The notes beneath the pieces were generated by a model, which saw nothing but the letters and a program-made list of their open reading frames with translations, did no database searches and was not told where the DNA came from. DNA of 64,000 nucleotides, from positions 17,010,141 to 17,074,140 of the forward strand of contig NC_079507.1 in assembly GCF_030052815.1 (NCBI RefSeq), read 5' to 3'. Shown here one piece after another: positions 46,501 to 57,753 of the stretch; position 1 is the stretch's first letter; the number at the start of each line of letters is the position of its first letter. Both the position numbers and the translations under genes were made by a program. The stretch comes from Hevea brasiliensis. Lineage: Eukaryota > Streptophyta > Magnoliopsida > Malpighiales > Euphorbiaceae.

Positions 46501-47643
46501 TTGTCTTTGGTACATGAGTTGAGATCATTACATGCCAGTTTAGAGATTAATGATGAGGGGCAGACAGCAATTGCATGGCATGTACAGCCAGTGTTGATTG
46601 ATCAGATAAGAATGGCTGCTCAAAATGATCAGAAGTATCAGAAGTTGATGGAAGAAGTCCGACAGGGCAAGAAACCAGAATTCTCAATCAGAGATGATGG
46701 TCTATTGCTACACCAGGGCAGAATATGTGTTCCTAATGATGTTGATTTGAGGCAGATCATTTTGAAGGAAGCACATGAGTCTCCTTTTGCCATGCACCCT
46801 GGTGGCACAAAAATGTATAGAGGGCTAAAGGAGCATTACTGGTGGATGGGTATGAAAAGGAATGTGGCAGAGTTTATATCCAAATGCCTAACTTGTCAGC
46901 AAGTAAAGGCAGAGCATCAAGTACCCGCTGGGTTGTTACATCCACTACCAGTACCAGAGTGGAAATGGGAGAGAATAACGATGGATTTTGTGATGGGACT
47001 TCCGAGGACACAGAAGAGTCATGATGCAGTTTGGGTCATTGTTGACAGACTGACTAAATCTGCTCATTTTCTGCCAGTCCGGATGGACTATAGTTTGGAA
47101 AGATTGGCCAAGTTATACATCGATGAGATTGTAAGACTGCATGGAGTGCCGATTCATTGTATCGCATGAGATCCTAGGTTCACTTCTAGATTCTGGGGTA
47201 GTCTTCAGAGAGCCCTAGGAACTAGATTGAACTTCAGTACTGCATTCCATCCACAGACGGATGGCCAGTCTGAGAGGGTAATTCAGATCTTGGAGGATAT
47301 GCTACGGGCTTGTGTGATTGAGTTTGAGGGTAGTTGGGATACACACTTGCCTTTGATTGAGTTTGCTTATAACAACAGCTACCAATCAAGCATTGGAATG
47401 CCTCCATATGAAGCTTTGTATGGCAGGAAATGTAGAACCCCGTTGTGTTGGGATGATGTGGGTGAAAGAAAGATGATCGGACCCGAAATTGTTCAACAGA
47501 CTGAAGAGAAAATTCGGGTGATCAGAGATCGACTTAAAGCTGCATCAGATCGTCAGAAGTCCTACATTGATCTGAAGAGAAGGGATATTGAGTATGCAGT
47601 GGGTGAGAAAGTTTTCCTCAAGGTTTCTCCTTGAAAGAGGATT
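46501..47643 (+). pseudogene. Gyp-1 integrase
   Basis: Gypsy integrase. The H2C2 zinc domain ([15 protein letters not shown] with [11 protein letters not shown]) spans about 46774-46920. The core has [11 protein letters not shown] (first Asp), [29 protein letters not shown] (Glu region) and AYNNSYQSSIGMPPYEALYG. A TGA at 47167-47169 falls where the second catalytic Asp should lie (SDRDPRF in relatives), in a garbled stretch. A second stop at 47632-47634 replaces a conserved tryptophan in LKVSPW. The frame reopens directly after each. Confidence 0.9.
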
Positions 47644-48021
47644 ATGAGATTCGGCCGAAAGGGGAAACTAAGTCCTCGTTTTATCGGGCCATATGAGGTT
47701 CTGGAAAGAGTGGGTCCTTTGGCATATCGGTTGGCACTACCTCCAGAGTTGGAAAAGATACATAATGTCTTCCATGTGTCTATGTTGAGGAGGTATCGAT
47801 CAGACCCATCTCATGTACTATCAGTAGAAGAAATTGAAGTAAATCCAGACCTCACATATGAAGAAGAACCCATAAAGATTCTGGCTTATGAGGTGAAGCA
47901 GCTACGGAATAAGCAGATACCGTTGGTAAAAGTGCTGTGGAACCATCATTCGGGCCAAGAAGCTACTTGGGAACGAGAGGAGGACATGAGGAGACAACAC
48001 CCACAGCTGTTCAGAGATTGA
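47644..48021 (+). pseudogene. Gyp-1 integrase C-terminus with chromodomain
   Basis: The C-terminal 125 codons of Pol: KLSPRFIGPYEVLERVG (GPY/F module), FHVSMLRRYRSDPSHV, then a chromodomain (about 47850-48010; EEEPIKILAYEVKQLRNK, VKVLW, QEATWEREEDMRR). This marks the element as a chromovirus. The chromodomain is thought to steer insertion toward heterochromatin, which suits a landing site inside another repeat. The shape resembles the Tekay/Del group. Ends at a TGA near 48019. Confidence 0.92.
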
Positions 48022-48054
48022 TACTATGTAAAAATTTCGAGACGAAATTTATTT

Positions 48055-48066
48055 AAGGGGGAGAGA
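48055..48066 (+). other. Polypurine tract of Gyp-1
   Basis: AAGGGGGAGAGA, two bases before the 3' LTR. Confidence 0.9.
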
Positions 48067-48068
48067 AT

Positions 48069-51000
48069 TGTAACACCCCCGTTGCATAGCCTGGTAGATT
48101 TCATCGTCTTGACTGTGTCGGTCCGGACAATTATTGGGATTAGGGCCACACTTAAGACAACTTGAGAAGCCATAAATACAAATAATTAGTAATGTTTAAT
48201 TAGTTAACTATGAATAAGAAAAATAGAACATAAGAGGTTAAACGAGCCGAGAGTCACAGCGATGAGTGACCTCCTCGGGAACGATTGCGAAGTCGTTTTA
48301 AACTCAAATTCCGAACCGTAAAAAGTGACGCTGCGGTCCTTAGGACCCTTATGAACACAGTGGAAAAGAGAAAATCATGAAAAAGAACTGTTAAGCTACC
48401 AAATAATTAGGTCGTGAGCCGGAAGAAATATTGGATTATTTGCAAACCGATGAACTGAGGGGCAATTTGGTCAATTGACCCCGAGAGCTGACTCCTGACC
48501 TAACTGTTAAATAAAATCGGAGAAAAGAAAATTTTGGAATCGACAATTAAATTAAAGAACTAATAGAAAAATAAAGAAAAAAAAAGAAGAGAAAATGAAA
48601 AAGTTGAAAAGTTGATGACATCATCATGATGATGTAACTATGACTTCATAATTAATTTTAATTTAATTAACTAATTGACTAAGTCAAATTAAAGACTAAA
48701 AACAAAATTGAAAAGCCAATTTTTTTACTTCTTCTTCTTTCTTTTTTCTCTCTTTCCCGTAGCTCTCTCCTCTCCCTCTCTTTTTATTTTGTTTCACCAT
48801 TAAAACTTAGATTTAAGCTTCTTAAACTTTAGATTTCACCCCCTAATCCTTGAAAATAATTATAGAAACCATTAAATTGACCCTCAAGAAGAAGATTTGG
48901 AGCAAGAAATTAAAAGAATTTGAAGATTTGAGGAAGATTGAAATTTAAAGTTTAAGGTTAGTGAATTTAAAATTGAAAATTATGTTTAATATTTGTGTTC
49001 TTGTTGTATGTAACTTAAATCTTAACTTAAAATAAAATGAAATTAATTGTAGGAGGACTAAACCTGGATTTTGATCAGCTAGGGTTTGATATGTAAGTGC
49101 ATGAATTTGATTTGATTATAAGTGTAGGCAAGCTTATATGAAGGTAGATGTGATGTTGGTATGCTTAAATGTGATTAAATGAAACAATTTAGTGTGATTA
49201 GGGTTTCAATGCTAGGGTTAGTGAACCAAAATTTGGAGAAATGCATAAATGGCATGTTTGACCTATTATGAAGTGAAATAATGGTCAATTATGATCAAAT
49301 GGATTGTGTGGGAATGGTAGGAAATTAAACCAAATTCGTAGGTTAATGGTCATGCTGCTGGCAGCATGACCAAACCTACTTTGAAGGACCAAAACTCAAA
49401 TTTTACAAGCCTAATGGATATGCCACCAATTGGAGATGAAAATAGACATAAAAGAGCACAATTTTAATTGAGGAACCATGGCCAAAAACTGACCAAAACT
49501 TGGTGAAACAATTGACCAAAGTGAGTTGATAGCAGGCTGCCATCAGATTAACTGACCAAATGAACAGTAACTGTTCATTTGGTCATAACTCGAGCTAGGT
49601 AGGTCAAATTGACCTGAAATTTTACGATCAATTAGATATGATATAGACCTAAAACTTTCATGAAGAACACCAACCCAAATTAGGCCATTAACTCATTCAA
49701 ATCATTGAGCAAAGTTAAATTTACTGTACTGAGATTCTGCAGAATTTTCATTGAGCAGCAATGTTTGGATGGCTATAACTCTCTCTAGAAAACTCGGATT
49801 TAGGCGATTCTTGAACCGATGGAAACCTAAGACATAGTACAACATTTCATATGAAGAAAGTGAGACCAAATTATGAACTTACCTTGGTCAAATTATTAAC
49901 CAAAGTTGGACCAAAAATCTGCCAGCACTAAAATCTCAGTATGAACAGTACATATGAACAGTAAACTTATTTTGGCCATAACTTGAGCTACAAAACTCCG
50001 ATTGGGGTGATCCAAAAATGAGAATACACTTAAGACAATAAGGAACATTTTCTAAGAAGAAAGTTTTGTAAATTCCAACAGTAGATCGACCAATGGAACA
50101 GTGCAACTTCGGAGAACCAAAACCGAAAATTGGCAATTTTGCCAAAATGACCTAAGCTTTAAACAAATGACCAAAACCAATAAGTTTGGTGACCAAAATG
50201 TGGTATGTGGGTGAAGTTGGAGTTCCCATACCTATTAAGCCTTAGAAAGTCAATAATTTGACTTGAATAGTGCAGTGAATAGTAACACGAAACACAAAAA
50301 TTTCGAGAACGTCGAATTTAACACGTTAGAGCTAGGTAAATGTGAAGTTAAGTTTATTTTGGATTTATTTTAAGTTTTAGTACTGAAACATTGGAAAATT
50401 TCGTGTTTCAGTGGAAAAGAATACCGGGACAGAACCCGAGGAGTCGAGTCAAGGCCAACAGGCGACTCGTTTGAGGTTTGTGCACAACATATACTTTTAT
50501 AATCATCTTTTGCATAATGTTTTGAATAATGTGAAATATTGGATTATAGCATTTTTATGATGTTTGATTTAAATTGTGAAAGTTATTGTGTATTTTGAAA
50601 TGACAATGTTTAGCAAATTGTTAAGATAAGTTTTGAAACCACAGTGTCATGACCATATATTTGAACACCTCACTAGCACGACTAGTGGGGGTAATTAGTT
50701 TCGAATTTTGATTCCTTCTCTGGAGAAGTGTTGAGGTGTACCAGTAGAAGAGGATGTGAATGGATATCCATATATTTGAGCTAGCTAGCCTGTGATATGA
50801 TTTCTCTTTAGCCTCTGGCTATTGAGATTCATGTGATTTCTCTTTAGCCTCTGGCTATTGAGATTCTATTTGTTTCGAATGGCGTGATCTAACTGTGGGT
50901 TTTATGAAATGTGTTTTGATACTTTGAAATAAACTTGGTTTACATGTAAAATCTTACAATGCATGATTGTATTTAATTTTCATGTTTAGTCAAATTTTTG

Positions 51001-51756
51001 AATGAATGTGCTTTAAGCTTTGCATAAAGATTATTTTAGTATATTGTGCACCACTGACTCCTAGTACTCAGAGATAGCTTTTATTGCTGTCGCAAATACA
51101 GAGACTAGAGGAGCAGCAGACTGAGCTGCTGAAGTGTGTGAAGTCATCAGCTTGATGCCTTCGGGTATAATTTATACCCTAACTGTAAATACTTCTTTTG
51201 ATGTATATATTGCACATAAATGTATGGACATGTAAAAATGGGTCTTGAGCAGCTTGTACACAAATTTGTATGAAGTTTGTAATAAAGTTTAGTTTGTGTT
51301 TCTTTTGATATAAATTTGTAAGGTTATGTATAAATTATTTTGTTTTTAATGAAATATGTATGATATTGATTGACAGTATTTTGAGAACTATTGAACTTGT
51401 GAATTTTGAGAAATTGATTGAGTTTGATTGTGAAACCGAAGTAGTGGTTGAGAAAAACTTTTAGAAGTGCTTTTTACAGGTATTCGAAGAACGGTTTTCT
51501 CAAAATACAGAGAAAACTCTGTCAAAATTTTTATAAGATTTGCAGAAAACTAAAATGGCCAAAAATATTAATTAGTTTTAATTTCAACTAAATGTTTTAA
51601 ATACTTATTAGAAATGCTCACCACTTGTCAAAGATAAGAAAATTGTTTTAAAATCCATTGTAGGGTACTTAATGAGTTATCGGTAGGTGAAGTTCGGTAG
51701 TTCATTAGGTATTCTACGGGATCATGTTATGCCTTACAGAGGGGTAAGGTGTGATA
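48069..51756 (+). repeat. Gyp-1 3' LTR
   Basis: 3688 bases, TGTAACACCCCC to GTGTGATA. Its last two bases are TA where the 5' LTR has CA, a C-to-T change at the terminal dinucleotide. Otherwise it is nearly identical to the 5' LTR, with most differences in the first 450 bases and at CAG/CTG sites. Confidence 0.93.
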
Positions 51757-51761
51757 GAGAT
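51757..51761 (+). other. Gyp-1 target-site duplication (right)
   Basis: GAGAT, repeating 39534-39538. Confidence 0.9.
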
Positions 51762-52530
51762 AAAATCCTATGTTCATTTAATTGTTCTTGATGTTTCAAG
51801 TTCTTGGCCAAGACAGATAGATCTATTCAGAAAAGAGTTTCTGATGAGAAAATCTTTTTAATCAAGAACTGGAATTAAAAGAGAACATAATATTCATAGC
51901 AAATGGAGTTTGACATAAACCATGACTCCAGCTTGAGTTGGGATTTTGTAACAGAGAGATTCTAGTGCATGGTAACATATGATTATAGGTTCATTTAAGG
52001 TAAACCTTATTACTAATTGGGTGGCCATGGCATGCTATGCTAGGTGTTAACCATGGTCTATGAGGTTCATAAAATGATTTAGAGAAATCATTTATGGTAA
52101 GAAAGAGTTCTGATGATATTAAGAGTTGATATCATGTCTCATTGCCAATTAGTGATGAGCCTAGTAAGTCACACACATACACAAGTTATCACCTATTTAA
52201 ATATGATTTAATTAATTAATTAAAGAGTTTAATTGATTAATTAAATAGGTTTGGTTTGCAATTAAATTGCAAAGTCCCTAGCATGACTTGAAACTAAATC
52301 TAGATTATTGGATGTATAATATAAGTTAAATTTATATTTAAAGTGTTTAAATATGAATTTAATTAATGAGAAATTAATTAATAGAGATTAATTAATTAAT
52401 TTATATTTGATATAAATTAATTAGAAGAAGAAAATAATTATTTTGGGTTAAGAACTCAAAATTAAGACACAGGGGCATTTTGGTCATTTTGCAGTGTGAC
52501 ACGTGACACGTGACACCATGAGATGGTGAC
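51762..52530 (+). repeat. Cop-B 5' LTR, piece 2
   Basis: Continues piece 1 (AAAATCCTATG) up to GATGGTGAC, where Gyp-4 is inserted. The last five bases, GTGAC (52526-52530), are the Gyp-4 duplication. A local ACACGTGACACGTGACACC stutter near 52499 is a short expansion absent from the sister LTRs. Confidence 0.92.
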
Positions 52531-53071
52531 TGTAACATCCTCCCGGTAGCAATTCTGCACAGTCTACTGTTCCAGTGACCAGTGTCGGTCCGGACAGCTA
52601 GACCTTCTGGAAAAATATTTAAACTAAAGTCAAGAATCATAATTAACTCAAATATTAATAAGAAACACTTAGTAAAAATTTTAGAAATAAAATACAACCA
52701 AGTCAAATGAGCCGGTGCCCAAGCGATGGGTAATCAGAGGGAAGTTGCGGTTCTCGCAACGAGGAGCCCTAGACCCAGGGAAAAATTCATAAAATAATTT
52801 TTGGGACTCCAGAGAAGGGTCATTGAGGTTCCTATGGCATTAGAATGCCAAGAAAATATTTAGAAAAATTTTTCAATCGGTACAGACAATTTTGACCTGT
52901 TAAGCCAAACGGAGGGCATTTTGGTCATTTCGCCTTCAGAGACAATTTTTGACCGACTTGTCCAGTTAAGTAAATAATTATTATAATCTAAAATATGAAT
53001 AAATATTACTAAAAATTAAAGTGAAAATGAGTAGAGAAAAGAAGAAAAGAAAATGAAAGAAAAACCTAAAT

Positions 53072-53091
53072 ATGACATCACATGATGTCAT
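53072..53091 (+). repeat. CRE-like palindrome in Gyp-4
   Basis: ATGACATCA and TGATGTCAT arms around two bases. Similar words occur at a comparable LTR position in Gyp-1 (40098-40115) and Gyp-3. Confidence 0.75.
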
Positions 53092-55737
53092 TTGGAAGGC
53101 TTCCACCAATCACAACCCAACAAGCCAAATTAAAAGAGATAAAAACTAATTAAAAAGAGACAAAATGAAAGACCAAATCTGCACTCCCATCTTCATCCTT
53201 GGGCAGCCAAAACGTAGAGAAAGAGAGGAGAGGGTTTCCACCATAGTTCAAGCTTCCAAGCTTGGAAACCTTGCTTATCTTGCACCAAAAACCCTAGATC
53301 CCTTCAATAAAAATTACCCCCACACCTTGTAGGAGTGTTTGGCAGCTAAGAAAAGCCAAGAAAGTGAAGGAATTGCTTGGGAAAATTCTGCTAAAAAAAA
53401 AAGGTTAGTGCTAACTCTTACATTTTTCTTTTTATTCCATGTTAGGAAGTTCAAGTGAATAAGAAATTGTTAAGAAATTGAATAAAACACTTATATAGGA
53501 GTATGTATGAATGGTGGCAGCCAAGAGAGGGTTAGGGTATTGATGGTTTAATTGCAATTAAGTTGGTATATTAATGTCAATTAATGCATATATATGAATT
53601 GGAGTTTAATGGAGTTGAATTTTTTGGGTTTGTATGAGAATGAGATTTGATCAATTAGGGTTAGTATGAAAATTGGAGTTATTGTGTTTAAATGATTAAT
53701 GGACATTCTAGTGGTCAATTAGTGACCATTTAAGGCAAGTTAATCATAATTTGAAGTGAGTTAATGCATGGCAAAACTGAAATGGAAGGCTGCCCAATGA
53801 GTGCAGCAGGGTGACTGAAATTTCAGTCCACTTGGACTGCCATATCTTTGGCTGTGTTGATCCAATTGGTGTTTGGCCAATTGGACATGAAACTAGGCTT
53901 ATAATGGCACATTTTTTCTGAAGAAACCATGCCCAAAAGACCAAAGAAAGAGGAGCAAAAGTTGGCCCCAATCCGGACACCCTGCAACAGCACCTGCAGA
54001 AATGACCAAATGAACAGTAACTGTTCATTTGGCCATAACTCACTGTAGATATGGTCAATTGACCTGAAATTTTTACAGCAACAAGTTAAGACATAGAAAA
54101 ACAACTTTCATGAAGAAAGCTACCCCAAATTATGACCAGAACCAAATCAAATCATTGAACAAAGTGAAGTTTACTGTACTGAGATTTCCAGAATTTTCAT
54201 TTGAGCAGTAATGTTTGGATGGCTATAACTCTCTCTAGAAAACTCGGATTTAGGCGATTCTTGAACCGATGGAAACCTAAGGCACAGTAGAACATTTCAT
54301 ATGAAGAAAGTTAGACCAAATTATGAACTTAACTTGGTCAAATTACTGACCAAAGTTGGACCAAAATCTGCCAAAACCCAAAATTTCAGCAGAATAATTA
54401 CGTGAGCGATAAACTTATTTTGGCCATAACTTGAGCTACAAAACTCCAAATGGAGTGATTCAAAAAAAGAAATTCAACTAGACAAAATAAGGAACATTTT
54501 CTATGAAGGAAGTTTTGTCAAATTCCAACAGTAAATTAACCAATGAAACAGTGCAACTTCGGAGCACCAAAATCGAAAATTGGCAATTTTGCCAAAATGA
54601 CCTAAGCTTTGAGAAAGTGACCAAAACCAACAAGTTTTAAATGAAAAATGTAGTATGTTTGAAGTGCCAAAGTCAATGTACATATTTTCTTTGTAAAAGT
54701 CAACATTTTAGTTGACTAATGAAGTGAATAGTGACATGAAAACTTGAAATAAGCTTGGAAATGGATTTGGTAATTGATTCCAACAAGTTTTAAATGCAAA
54801 ATGTGATACATCGGGAGTGTTAAAACTAATGTACCTATTGTCTATGCAAAAGTCAACATTTTTGTTGACCAATGAGGTGAATAGTGACACCAAAACTTGA
54901 AATTCAAAATTTGAAATTAGAAATGCATCTAGGGGACTTTAAATTGCAATTGGCAATTAATACTAGTAAATGTAAAACTCAAAATGTGGGATCTTGGTGT
55001 AATTAGAAATAATATATCCACTAAGTATGAAAAAGTCAACATTTTGGTTGACTAGTAAGGTGAATAGTAATCAAAATGATTAGTAAATTAAGATAAAAAC
55101 CTAGAACCAATTCTAAGCTTAAATGCTTAGAATTGTATGACAAATGTAGACTATGCATCCTAGTCAAAATTGTTAAAAAGGAATTAAGGCCATAAATTTG
55201 AAATCCATAAAATGTTTATGGATTACTTGAAACATGAAAAATAAGTCACCTAATTGATGTGAATAGATAGTTAGGGCTTATATGCCCATCACAAATGGAA
55301 TTCATAAATTATTAGTAACCCAACTTGAAATATAAAATTTGTAATTACATAAGTAGATTCTTGAATGTATAAATGAGAAAGGAAAAATGTTTTGAATACA
55401 ATGGTACATGTGAACCATTGTTTAGAATTGTGATCAATATGAATAACATAATGAATGGATAAATAAACCATATTAATGTATGAATGAGACATTAGTTCTC
55501 ATTATTGTAAAGAGGAGAAGTATTTTGAGTACAATGGTATAAAAGAATAATTGATGTGAATTGTGATCATATAAATGATCAAATGAATGTATGAATTATG
55601 ATTGAAATTTATCATGAAATAATGAAGTCATAAAGCACAATATATTAACATTTTAAAATATCAAATGCCCTAGTATACCTAACAAGATTGGTTTGGATAG
55701 TTTGGCATGCCAATAGGGTATTGTTTTAGCGATCTTT

Positions 55738-55855
55738 AAAGGCTTTATGCTGTATTCATGGCTTTATGCCCGTATTCATGGCTTTTATGCCCGATTTCAT
55801 GGCTTTTATGCCCGATTATGTGATATCATGGCTTTTAGCCATCGATTGCATACAT
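55738..55855 (+). repeat. Short tandem array, units of ~22 bp
   Basis: Four to five units like CATGGCTTTTATGCCCGATT. Translation of the array gives MAFMPDFMAFMPD, an open frame with no other support. Confidence 0.8.
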
Positions 55856-57001
55856 GGTAGACGTTACTGCGTCCCATGGTATGACGCCCGAGGCACGCGG
55901 TGTCGATGCCAACGACCGTTATCGATCCGATCGTCTAGTGTAGGTTACTTGGGCGATCAATTAAAGTATTATTCAATTGGCACTAAGTTAAGTTAAGTAT
56001 AATGAAAATCGATTACAATTAAATTAAGTATTGAATGAATAAGCAAAAGAGATTAGCAAAAGAAACATAACAAAAATATAAATTGCACGATCATGCAGAC
56101 TTGAAATACAATACGATAGAATAAATTATATACCGCTAGTATTATGAACAGTTATAAACTAAGCACTTCCAAAGAGGAACAAACTAGTATATAAGATCGT
56201 TGATACTAGAAATACCATACCAAATTAAATTGATTCTTGAGTATCTGAATTATCATTTATTTCTTTCTTTACTTGTATATATTATTTCTGGTTATATTAT
56301 TGCACCACTAAGCAGAAATGCTTAGCGCGATGGAATTGCTTCCTCGCGCAGTATCAAGGTAAAACCAGATGGTATCGATCGAGATTTTTGGAGTCGGATC
56401 TGCGAAGTGTCAGAAGAGTTCAAGATTGTCACCTCCTCAACAATGCATGTAGATAGGGCTCATTTTATACATGTTATGTATATTGTTCATTCCTAGCACA
56501 TTGTAAATTATTTGTATATCTTGTACAAAATAAACTCATGTAATTAACCTATGAATTATGGAAGCTATTCAAAGTAAGTATTTTAGTATGTGAATTGAAT
56601 TTGAGTTATAATGAGATTATACTTGTGAATATTGAGATATTGAAAATCTAATGAGATTTCTGAGAAATCTGGAATACTGTATTGAGATACATTATGTTTG
56701 AAAATTTTTGAGACTATTAAGTTCGAGAAATTGAGTATATATTGAAATTATCTTTGGCAGGTTCAGAAGAACTGTTAGTCCAAATTACAGCCGACACTTT
56801 GTCGGATTATCGTTAAAATTTTTGAAATTTTCAATTTAGTTAGATTTTGATAAAAGTAAAAATAGCCTAAATCTTCAATAAAGTTTTTGAATAAATAAAT
56901 CAAGAACTGTAATGAAATCAGATAAAATAGAGTGCTCCGGCACACTGAGTGGCATAACTTGCTCGGCTACACTGTAGCCGGGTAAGGGGTGTCACAGTGA
57001 C

Positions 57002-57739
57002 ACATGGGATTACACATAAGCTTGCAAAATGTTTTTTTTTTTAATCATGTAAGATGATTAAAATCAAGATTAAATATAGGTTTGACACTTGGCACAATGT
57101 GATTGGGTCACTTAAACCTAGAGCTAATCAAAGGGTGACATGTGGCAAGGGTTTAATGTGTTAACCTAGCTATTTAAGTGTTGTTATGAGAAAATAAAAC
57201 ACAACCAGCAGCCACACTCCTTTGTCACGCCACTTTGAGGGTTTTCTTCTCTTCTTCTTCATCTCTCATCAATTCAAAGAGATTAGCCATCAATCTCTTG
57301 AATTAAGAACACTAGAAATTGTTTCTAGTGTCTTGTTTACATCTTTAATCTCTTAAAAGGCAGAACTTGATTTTCTAATTAATAGAAAAAGCTTTAGAAG
57401 CTATTCAAGGGCTGCCATAGGTGTTCTTGGTGTGGACAAGCTAGAGGGACAACATTTGGTGTCCTGAAGACAAATCTCAAAGGCGCGAACATTGCAGGTG
57501 CATCAAGAGGTTAGTGTAATCGTTCTTGATTTAATCTAGGGTTCTAAAATTAATCTGATTAATTTTAAAATCTTAAATGGCAAATACAGATCCAAAAACA
57601 TATTAAAAGAGTTTTAAAATGTTGTTTATCATTGAAATCAAATAGATAAAAATAAATCTTGCATGATGCATGTGACCCTAGGTGAAAATTTTTGAATTCA
57701 ATGGTATAAACTTGTGTTTTTCACGCTTCCGTTCCTACA
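57002..57739 (+). repeat. Cop-B 5' LTR, piece 3
   Basis: Resumes after the GTGAC duplication (56997-57001) with ACATGGGATTACAC and ends TTCCTACA at 57739. TATA-like CTATTTAAG lies near 57169 and the R/U5 stem-loop at 57309-57331. Confidence 0.92.
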
Positions 57740-57741
57740 AT

Positions 57742-57753
57742 TGGTATCAGAGC
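57742..57753 (+). other. Primer-binding site of second Cop-B
   Basis: TGGTATCAGAGC, two bases after the LTR end. Intact, unlike 28158-28169. Confidence 0.93.

Larger units (their letters stand above)
39539..51756 (+). mobile_element. Gyp-1: full-length gypsy chromovirus (Tekay/Del-like)
   Basis: A 12.2 kb Ty3/gypsy element with 3.7 kb LTRs (39539-43237 and 48069-51756), initiator tRNA-Met primer site, gag, pol in gypsy order (protease, RT, RNase H, integrase), a C-terminal chromodomain and a polypurine tract. Target duplication GAGAT is at 39534-39538 and 51757-51761. Removing it restores the Cop-B LTR sequence seen at 9109-9125. LTR identity is very high apart from one noisy stretch, so it inserted recently and is the youngest layer here along with Gyp-4. 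The coding region has several frameshifts and two in-frame stops. Confidence 0.94.
52531..56996 (+). mobile_element. Gyp-4: solo gypsy LTR
   Basis: A 4466-base solo LTR, TGTAACATCC to GGGGTGTCACA, with target duplication GTGAC (52526-52530, 56997-57001), inserted in the Cop-B LTR. It shares modules with Gyp-1 (the 54004-54034 palindrome and the three TATAACT modules at 54034-54520) but is otherwise diverged. Extra features are a palindrome (53072-53091), three ~150-180 bp repeats containing AGTCAAC...GTTGACT hairpins (54695, 54848, 55031), and a short tandem array (55738-55855). Confidence 0.92.

Noticed and set aside
55766..55996. Frame encoding MAFMPD repeats
   Set aside because: A by-product of the ~22-bp tandem array in Gyp-4.
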